Assembly: GCA_038117225.1 (NCBI GenBank)
Contig: JAYOFM010000056.1
Coordinates: 1 to 23,733 of the forward strand
Length of the DNA: 23,733 bases
From: JAYOFM01 sp038117225
GTDB taxonomy: Bacteria > Pseudomonadota > Alphaproteobacteria > Rhodospirillales > Casp-alpha2
Direction of reading: 5' to 3'
This document shows, piece by piece, positions 16,046-21,244 of this stretch. Each line of letters begins with the position of its first letter. Within the stretch, counting starts at the first letter, position 1. The notes below the pieces were generated by a model. It made no database searches. It was given only the letters and a program-made list of their open reading frames with translations, and was not told where the DNA came from. A program made the position numbers and the translations under genes.

Positions 16046-16658
16046 GGGTTTCTCCATCGTAAATCGGTGAAAACGTCGTTCGGCACTAGCCGCTGGAAGA
16101 ATGATAGCAGGCGNNNNNNNNNNNNNNNNNNNNNNNNNNNNNNNNNNNNNNNNNNNNNNNNNNNNNNNNNNNNNNNNNNNNNNNNNNNNNNNNNNNNNNN
16201 NNNNNNNNNNNNNGTAAATCGGTGAAAACGTCGTTCGGCACTAGCCGCTGGAAGAATGATAGCAGGCGGCGGGCCAGATCGAGGAAAAGCGAGCGGTAGA
16301 AACGCCCGGCGAACGCCGCGTCTTCGGCCATCAACGTATTGATCGTTTCTCGGGGCAGGGAAACGATCTCCACGTCACCGTCGGCGATCAATGTGGCGCT
16401 GGCCTTTCCTCCATCGACGAATGACATTTCGCCCAGCACGTCGCCGGGACCCAGCGGTGCCACGAATTCCGCCATCAGGCTGTCAAGATAGACCTGCGTG
16501 ACCCGCAATTGGCCGGACCGAATGATCATCAGGCTGTTGACCACTTGGCCCTGCATGATGACCTGATCACCAGTCTTGAATGTCAGAATATCCGAGCCGT
16601 CACGCAGACGCTGTCGTTCCTCGGGAAACAGATCGGGAAAGCTGTTATCAAGTTCCAT
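16042..16658 (-). CDS. Stand-alone cyclic-nucleotide-binding (CNB) domain protein, interrupted by a false gap
   Basis: The ATG at 16658, with GAGGTG about 8 nt upstream, starts MELDNSFPDLFPEER. Residues 20-115 form a CNB (Crp-like) beta-barrel: GDQVIMQGQVVNSLMIIRSG and the phosphate-cassette region GEMSFVDGGKASATL. The cassette Arg that normally contacts the cyclic phosphate appears to be Ala (ASAT in place of R-S/T-A-T), so cAMP binding is doubtful. No HTH follows. Read literally, the frame runs into the Ns. If the 55-bp duplication around the Ns is collapsed, the frame continues FTDLRWRNP and stops at TGA 16042-16044, giving 153 residues and a 4-nt overlap with the next gene. The stop found by reading through exactly 100 Ns (16086-16088) is an artefact. 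Confidence 0.8.
16059..16113. repeat. 55-bp direct repeat, left copy (contig overlap)
   Basis: It is identical over all 55 bases to 16214-16268, on the other side of the N run. It begins GTAAATCGGTGAAAACG and ends GATAGCAGGCG. This is best explained as the same genomic segment present at the ends of two contigs, not as a biological repeat. Confidence 0.9.
16114..16213. other. Assembly gap of exactly 100 Ns
   Basis: One hundred unknown bases, a conventional placeholder length. The flanks are duplicated exactly, so the real gap is probably zero and one copy of the 55-bp flank should be removed together with the Ns (155 bp in total). Confidence 0.95.
16214..16268. repeat. 55-bp direct repeat, right copy (contig overlap)
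   Basis: This is an exact match to 16059-16113. On the - strand it encodes the C-terminal part of the CNB protein (LLSFFQRLVPNDVFTDL), in frame with the upstream domain. Confidence 0.9.
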
Positions 16659-16820
16659 TGCGGGCACCTCGACACGATCCAAATCAGCGCGCCGTTGCCC
16701 GCCGTCGCGCCATCACATGATCCGCAGCGTACCAAATCCAGGGTACCTGGACTACACTCAAAGAAAGAAACATTGGCTGGATCGCCGTCGTCCGGTGAGT
16801 TGACTGCAAAGGAGCCGCAC

Positions 16821-17111
16821 TTGAATCGCGAAATTCGATCCAGACCGGGGCATCGAAAACACCCCCAAGGCCTCGCTGCCGCAATGTTCGCAGTTTTTAT
16901 CTTAGTGACCGGGTGTGCACAGCTTTCGGGGGATGATAGCGGCGTCGTCATCGAACACGCCGTCAATCAGATCGGCATCGCCGACATGCAGGCGGAACGT
17001 CACTGCGCGCAATTTGGCAAGCAGGCGCGGCGCGTCAAGAGTGGTCCCGCACGGCCATCGCTGTTGTTGCTGCAAAGCCGCATCAGCGAATACAGCTGCG
17101 TCGCCCCGTGA
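16821..17111 (+). CDS. Small lipoprotein
   Basis: This is a 96-residue precursor starting at TTG 16821, chosen because AAAGGAG (16808-16814) lies 6 nt upstream. A basic N-terminal region (1-16) precedes a hydrophobic stretch and a good lipobox, LVTGC, with Cys32 as the predicted lipidated residue followed by Ala-Gln, so sorting to the outer membrane is plausible. The mature part of 65 residues contains two more Cys (in ERHCAQFGK and EYSCVAP), which could form a disulfide in the periplasm. The function is unknown; the HCAQFGK / SYEC-like pattern resembles other short alphaproteobacterial lipoproteins I recall. Its stop overlaps the next gene's GTG start (GTGA), so the two are translationally coupled. 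Confidence 0.75.
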   Translation: MNREIRSRPGHRKHPQGLAAAMFAVFILVTGCAQLSGDDSGVVIEHAVNQIGIADMQAERHCAQFGKQARRVKSGPARPSLLLLQSRISEYSCVAP

Positions 17112-17815
17112 AACGTCCGTGGGTTTACGGATTGATCGCCGCGGCGGCGGCGACGGTCGTCGTGTTGCTGCTGATTTGGCGGTTTCCCGATGCTGTTACC
17201 GGCCGCGATGGCCAGATCGATCTCGTGCAGAGCCTGCTGATTCTGCTGCTGGTCGGCTCCAGTGCCGTGCTTTATCGCGGCATGAGCTGGGGCAGGGCCG
17301 CGCGCATGGCGGCCATCTGGGTTGTCGCGTTCGCCGTGCTGATTACGGGCTATGCCTTTCGGCATGATATGCGGAGCGTGTGGGATCGCGTCGCCGGCGC
17401 CGTCGTGCCGCACGCGCCGGTCGCCGGCATCGACGGCGGCGTTGTCATCCATGCCGGAAACCACGGCCATTTCGTCGTCGAGGCGGCGGTGCGTGGTGAC
17501 GGCGGAACCGATGCCCGCATTCGCTTTCTGGTCGATACCGGTGCCAGCGATGTCGTGCTCAGTCCCGCCGACGCCCGCCGCATCGGTCTCGATCCGGCGA
17601 CCCTTGCCTTCACCCGGACCTATCGAACCGCCAACGGCAATGTTGCCGGCGCGCCGATACGCCTGAACCGCCTCGCAATCGGCTCGATCGTGCTTGACGA
17701 CGTGCGTGCCTCGGTCAACTCCGCTGACATGAATCGATCGCTGCTTGGCATGAGTTTTCTCAACCGGCTGTCCGGTTATTCGGTCGATGGTGATCGATTG
17801 ATCATGCGGCCCTAG
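17108..17815 (+). CDS. Membrane-anchored retropepsin-like aspartic protease
   Basis: This is a 235-residue protein starting at GTG 17108, overlapping the lipoprotein stop. Three hydrophobic helices lie at about 6-24, 38-56 and 67-83, followed by a protease domain at about 110-235. The catalytic motif is FLVDTGASDVVLS (Asp143-Thr-Gly), and the C-terminal part GMSFLNRLSGYSV matches the TIGR02281-like clan AA proteases of Proteobacteria. These single-lobed enzymes work as dimers, each giving one Asp. Orientation is probably periplasmic for the protease domain, but topology with three helices needs checking. Substrates are unknown; the coupled lipoprotein is a candidate partner or substrate. The stop codon shares a CTAG palindrome with the stop of the convergent methyltransferase gene. 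Confidence 0.88.
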   Translation: MKRPWVYGLIAAAAATVVVLLLIWRFPDAVTGRDGQIDLVQSLLILLLVGSSAVLYRGMSWGRAARMAAIWVVAFAVLITGYAFRHDMRSVWDRVAGAVVPHAPVAGIDGGVVIHAGNHGHFVVEAAVRGDGGTDARIRFLVDTGASDVVLSPADARRIGLDPATLAFTRTYRTANGNVAGAPIRLNRLAIGSIVLDDVRASVNSADMNRSLLGMSFLNRLSGYSVDGDRLIMRP

Positions 17816-18312
17816 GCGCCTCGGCGCGTCGCCAGCACCTTGTTCTCCTCGCGGATGCGATAAGCCAATGCCGCGCCGTTGAGCAGCGAAAATGCCAATG
17901 CTAGGCGCCAGGCGCCGAACACCATCGGCAACACCGCGATCTCCGCCGCGACGATGACGTAGTTGGGATGGCGCATGAAGCGGTAGGGGCCGCGCCGCAC
18001 CAGTGGCGCGTCGGCGAGGCTGATAATCCGTGTCGTCCAGTAGGGGCCAAGCGTGGCGATTACCCAACAGCGTCCGATCTGCAGAACCAGGAAGCCAGTG
18101 AGCCATGTCCAGTGGATCTGTGTGTCCGCGGGAACCGTCAGCGCTAGGCAAGCAAGCCACGCGACATGCACGCTGACGATCATTGGATAGTGACCGGCGC
18201 CCACCTCGACACCGCCGCGCGCCAACAAAGCCCGCGTGTTGCGTGCCGATAGGGCCAGCTCGGACAGCCGTTGCGTTACGACGAGAGCGAGAATAATCCA
18301 GAGGCCGCTCAT
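17812..18312 (-). CDS. Isoprenylcysteine carboxyl methyltransferase-family membrane methyltransferase
   Basis: This is a 166-residue integral membrane protein with four or five hydrophobic segments. The C-terminal ICMT motif is clear: GPYRFMRHPNYV (about 108-119) followed by a Glu (E124) and the RIREENKVL segment (about 152-160), which together bind S-adenosylmethionine. Its start overlaps the stop of the type III PKS gene by 4 nt (ATGA). In Bacillus the related pair BpsA/BpsB makes alkylpyrones and methylates them, so a methyl ether on the PKS product is the most likely reaction here; methylation of a prenylated protein is unlikely in bacteria. It is the last gene of the operon. Confidence 0.88.
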   Translation of the reverse strand: MSGLWIILALVVTQRLSELALSARNTRALLARGGVEVGAGHYPMIVSVHVAWLACLALTVPADTQIHWTWLTGFLVLQIGRCWVIATLGPYWTTRIISLADAPLVRRGPYRFMRHPNYVIVAAEIAVLPMVFGAWRLALAFSLLNGAALAYRIREENKVLATRRGA

Positions 18313-19358
18313 GGCGCCTCAAGCGTGGCGAAGCCGGCGCTGAAGCCGGGACCAAGCGCCGAAATCAGATATCGTCCATCCGCCAATCCCGCTGTCAGCA
18401 CGCGTTCAAGCACGAACAGTACGGTCGCCGCCGACATATTGCCGTAATCACGCAGCACTGCGCGGGTTTCCGTCAGGCCGCCCTCGTCGAGACCGAGGAC
18501 GCGTTCCAGCGCCCCCACCACCTTGGCGCCGCCGGGGTGGCAGATGAACCCATCCATATCGCCAAAGCCGAGGCCGTCGCGCGCAAGGTAGCCTTCGGCC
18601 GCCGCTCGAAACTCGTGCTCGACAATGGTGGGAATATCGCGCGAGAACAACACGCCAAGGCCATCGTCCTCCACCGACCAACCCATCACGCCGAGCGTGT
18701 CGGGCCATGTGTGGTCCCCCCAATCGGTCACCCGGGGGCCCTTGCCGGCGGTTGATACCAATGCGGCTGCTGCGCCGTCACCGAACAGCGCGGTGGCGAT
18801 GACATTGCTTTTCGAGGTGTCGCCGCGCCGGAAGGTGAGTCCGCACAATTCGACCACCACCAGCAAGACCCGCGAGCCTGGGCGCGCTTTCGCCAATGCC
18901 GCCGCGCGGCCGAGGCCGAGTACGCCGCCGGCGCAGCCGAGACCGAAAACCGGCAATCGCGTCACATCGGCGCGCAGCCCGATCGCATTGATTAGGAGGG
19001 CGTCCAGGCTTGGTGTGGCGATACCGGAGGTCGATACCATGACCACAGCGTCAATTTCCCTTGGCGCCATTTCGGCGCGGGTCAGCGCTGCCGTCGCTGC
19101 CTCGCCGGCGAGCGCGGTGGCATGTTCGAGATAGAGGGCATTGCGTTCACGCCAGCCGTGATCCTCGCCGTACCAATTCAGGGGCACACAGGAATAGCGG
19201 GTATCGATGCCGGCATTGTCGAACGCGGGAAGCAGTCGCGCCATATTACCCCGCGTGCTGCCGAACAGATCGCCGGCCCAGTCGCGCACATCTTCCTGCC
19301 GCAGCACGTGCTGCGGTACGGCGGTGGCAATGGAGAGCAGGCGTGGAGCATCATGCAT
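18309..19358 (-). CDS. Type III polyketide synthase (chalcone synthase-like)
   Basis: This is a 349-residue homodimer-type condensing enzyme. The catalytic triad is complete: Cys142 in FGLGCAGG, His274 in FICHPGG and Asn307 in RDYGNMSAAT; the C-terminal GPGFSAGF loop is present. The length is typical of bacterial type III PKSs. Such enzymes extend an acyl-CoA starter with malonyl-CoA without an acyl carrier protein, giving alkylpyrones or alkylresorcinols. The downstream overlapping methyltransferase supports a methylated alkylpyrone or phenolic lipid. Which starter is used cannot be read from the sequence. The ATG at 19358 has a weak ribosome site; the N-terminal APRLLSIATAVPQH is nevertheless the usual family start. 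Confidence 0.93.
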   Translation of the reverse strand: MHDAPRLLSIATAVPQHVLRQEDVRDWAGDLFGSTRGNMARLLPAFDNAGIDTRYSCVPLNWYGEDHGWRERNALYLEHATALAGEAATAALTRAEMAPREIDAVVMVSTSGIATPSLDALLINAIGLRADVTRLPVFGLGCAGGVLGLGRAAALAKARPGSRVLLVVVELCGLTFRRGDTSKSNVIATALFGDGAAAALVSTAGKGPRVTDWGDHTWPDTLGVMGWSVEDDGLGVLFSRDIPTIVEHEFRAAAEGYLARDGLGFGDMDGFICHPGGAKVVGALERVLGLDEGGLTETRAVLRDYGNMSAATVLFVLERVLTAGLADGRYLISALGPGFSAGFATLEAP

Positions 19359-19466
19359 AAAATGATCGCCGCATTCGGCGGCCTCGGAACGGCCGCGCCT
19401 TGACGATCATGGTGGCGCGTCGGTGAGGGCTGGGCCAGCGGTTATCCGCCGATCCGCCTTCAACAG

Positions 19467-19679
19467 TTAGTGAACGATGGCGCCGTCCGGCAGACCGCTG
19501 GACAGTAGGTCCTCGGCGACGCGGGCGACGCTGAGCCACACCGCGCGCCCGAACAGGTCACCATCGTCGGCCAGCTGATCGGCGCGGACGAAGGCGCCGA
19601 CCGGGGCCATTTCGCCGTAGGTGTCAATCAACAGGTTGGCGGTGCGATAGATTTCCGCCGCGTTGAGGTTTTCCGTCAT
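19467..19679 (-). CDS. Small conserved-looking protein, 70 residues
   Basis: It begins MTENLNAAEIYRTANLLIDTYG at the ATG 19679; the frame is open further upstream but the extension (MLKCPSIVGHTDPKQQ) is not convincing. It is soluble and helical, with no signal peptide. The pattern IYRTANLL...YGEMAPVGA...RADQL...GRAVWLSVARVAEDLL resembles short uncharacterised alphaproteobacterial proteins I recall, so it is probably a real gene. No function can be assigned. It lies 108 bp upstream of the type III PKS gene on the same strand and may share its transcript. Confidence 0.7.
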   Translation of the reverse strand: MTENLNAAEIYRTANLLIDTYGEMAPVGAFVRADQLADDGDLFGRAVWLSVARVAEDLLSSGLPDGAIVH

Positions 19680-19782
19680 CGACTTTGTCCGCTGCTGTTT
19701 CGGGTCGGTGTGCCCGACGATCGACGGGCATTTTAGCACCCGAGAAATTCTAGCGCGACAATGGTTAACTGATGATGAATCA

Positions 19783-20376
19783 TTAGATGCCGGCCCCCAT
19801 GTCCAGCGCGCCCGTCCGCCGTTCGACCGCGGCTAGCAGGTCGTGCAGGGGCGGGTCGATGAAGCCCTCGTCTTCCAATTTGCGCACCGTGCGGATCAGG
19901 TAATCCCGGTTGAGGCCGTTGCGTCCGGCCGCGTTCATGATCAGATCGACCGAGCCCTCGACACCCAGATCGCCGGCGTAAAGTGGATGCTCGGCGTCGG
20001 CGACGAAGGTATAGGCGGCGACGGGTTTGTCCTCGACGACGATATCGACGATACGCGGAATATAAGCGTAGCCGATCAGTTCGCGTTCATCCAGATAGGT
20101 GACGGCGGCGCGCCAGTCGGTCGCCGCCACCTGAAAGGCGATGCCCCGGCAACTGCCGCCCCGGTCAAGCCCGAGCACCAACCCCGGCGCCTCGCGCGTG
20201 CCCCGGTAATGGTGCGAATACAGGCAGAATGCCCGGTGATAACCGTCAAGCCGGGCCGGGCAGGCGCGGATATGCGCGAATCCCGGATCCCACATCAGCG
20301 AGCCATAGCCGAACACCCATTCGACGTTCTCAAGCCCAGTCAGGACCTCATTGTGCGGCACCGTCGCGGGGATCAT
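19783..20376 (-). CDS. ChaC-like gamma-glutamylcyclotransferase
   Basis: ChaC enzymes cleave glutathione to 5-oxoproline and Cys-Gly. The ATG at 20376 overlaps the stop of the upstream SNase-like gene (ATGA) and gives 197 residues; an ATG at 20421 is possible but would overlap that gene by 49 bp. The GGCT fold is evident: WVFGYGSLMWDPGF (about 20-33) supplies the substrate-binding YGSL loop, and YLDERE (94-99) contains the likely catalytic Glu. The length is close to other bacterial ChaC proteins. A role in glutathione turnover is inferred from the family, not from the context. Confidence 0.9.
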   Translation of the reverse strand: MIPATVPHNEVLTGLENVEWVFGYGSLMWDPGFAHIRACPARLDGYHRAFCLYSHHYRGTREAPGLVLGLDRGGSCRGIAFQVAATDWRAAVTYLDERELIGYAYIPRIVDIVVEDKPVAAYTFVADAEHPLYAGDLGVEGSVDLIMNAAGRNGLNRDYLIRTVRKLEDEGFIDPPLHDLLAAVERRTGALDMGAGI

Positions 20377-20867
20377 TGGTGGCGGCGCCAAATCCACGGC
20401 ATCTCGAACGTGCCCTTCCACAGACCACGCCTGGCGGCGCGCGCCTTGGCCTCGATGCGACGATAGGCCGCCGGCGCGCCCTCGGCGGCGACGGCCCAGC
20501 CGGTGTGCAGCATGTTGGCGGCGACATCGAAGTCACCGGCGCGGCATAGGGCGACCCCGGCGGCGCCACGATCATCGACGCGGCACGTCACCTCGGTCCC
20601 GGCGACCAGATCGAGCAGTGCGGTGCGGGCGACATTACCGCAATCGATTTCCTTGTTCGGCCACTGGCAGGGCTGTGATGGATCGGGTGCATCGATGTTG
20701 GCGAGGCGAAGTCGCGTGCCGCCAATGTTCAGCGTGCGCCCGTCGACGACCGTCGCCTGGCCTTGCAGAATGGTATCGGCGGCGCTGGCGAGAGCGGTCG
20801 GGACGCCGAGTAGAGCCAATAGAGCCAATCCAAGAATGCTGGATTTCCGAAATCGGACGTTGATCAT
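20373..20867 (-). CDS. Secreted SNase-fold (thermonuclease-like) protein, active site altered
   Basis: This is a 164-residue protein with a Sec signal peptide: basic N-end, hydrophobic core LGLALLALLG and an ASA cleavage site near residue 29. The mature part has the staphylococcal-nuclease fold: RLANIDAPDPSQPC (about 54-67), a run ending ARTALLDLVAG, and the C-terminal AKARAARRGLWKGTF with an Arg-rich end. Of the nuclease residues, Arg35 (here R54) and Asp40 (D59) match, Glu43 is Asp62, and the Arg87 position in the usual DRYGR motif reads as Ala103 (DDRGAAG). Nuclease activity is therefore doubtful. Four Cys suggest disulfides in the periplasm. Its stop overlaps the chaC-like start. Confidence 0.85.
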   Translation of the reverse strand: MINVRFRKSSILGLALLALLGVPTALASAADTILQGQATVVDGRTLNIGGTRLRLANIDAPDPSQPCQWPNKEIDCGNVARTALLDLVAGTEVTCRVDDRGAAGVALCRAGDFDVAANMLHTGWAVAAEGAPAAYRRIEAKARAARRGLWKGTFEMPWIWRRHQ

Positions 20868-21244
20868 GCGCCGATGCTAGCACGCCAATTCGGTGTGCCC
20901 CAAACACTCCTGGACCACTTCTGGCTCCAACGCGGTCGCGCGATGAACATTAGCTATTTTAAATATTAACGATTCGCTGAAGAAATTTTCCGAAGCCGTT
21001 GACTCTAAAGATTATTTCAACTGTCTTCTGTTTCGATTAGAATCGGTTGGATTCGCCGCATAGTGATGCCCATCACAGCACCGTTGCGGCGTATCCGCGA
21101 TGATGAGAACGGTCCCAAAAGCCCGGAAATTCAAAGGATGACGGGACGCTGTCATCCGCGCCGGCAAGGGGGGGCTAAACGCCTAGTGGCAACGGCCGCA
21201 AGAATGCGACGTTCCAGGATGGCACGGCCGGAGAGTTATCGACC
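20868..21244. other. 377-bp divergent intergenic region with an AT-rich core
   Basis: It separates the SNase-like gene (-) from the giant FecR-domain gene (+). Bases 20945-21055 are markedly AT-rich. A 12-bp palindrome, CGATT-AG-AATCG (21034-21045), and a TTGACT (20999) are visible, but I find no well-spaced -35/-10 pair. An open + frame at 21063-21248 has no ribosome site and no protein-like features. Both promoters must lie here; an operator at the palindrome is possible. Confidence 0.4.

Noticed and set aside
16086..16088. Stop codon of the CNB gene to the left of the Ns
   Set aside because: The frame across the gap depends on the arbitrary number of Ns; the same bases in the right-hand copy are read in another frame.
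16042..16658. Crp/Fnr transcription factor
   Set aside because: There is no helix-turn-helix after the CNB barrel, and the corrected C-terminus ends within a few residues of the C-helix.
17000..18355. 451-codon - strand frame over the lipoprotein, protease and methyltransferase genes
   Set aside because: It overlaps three well-supported genes and has low-complexity Arg/His-rich composition.
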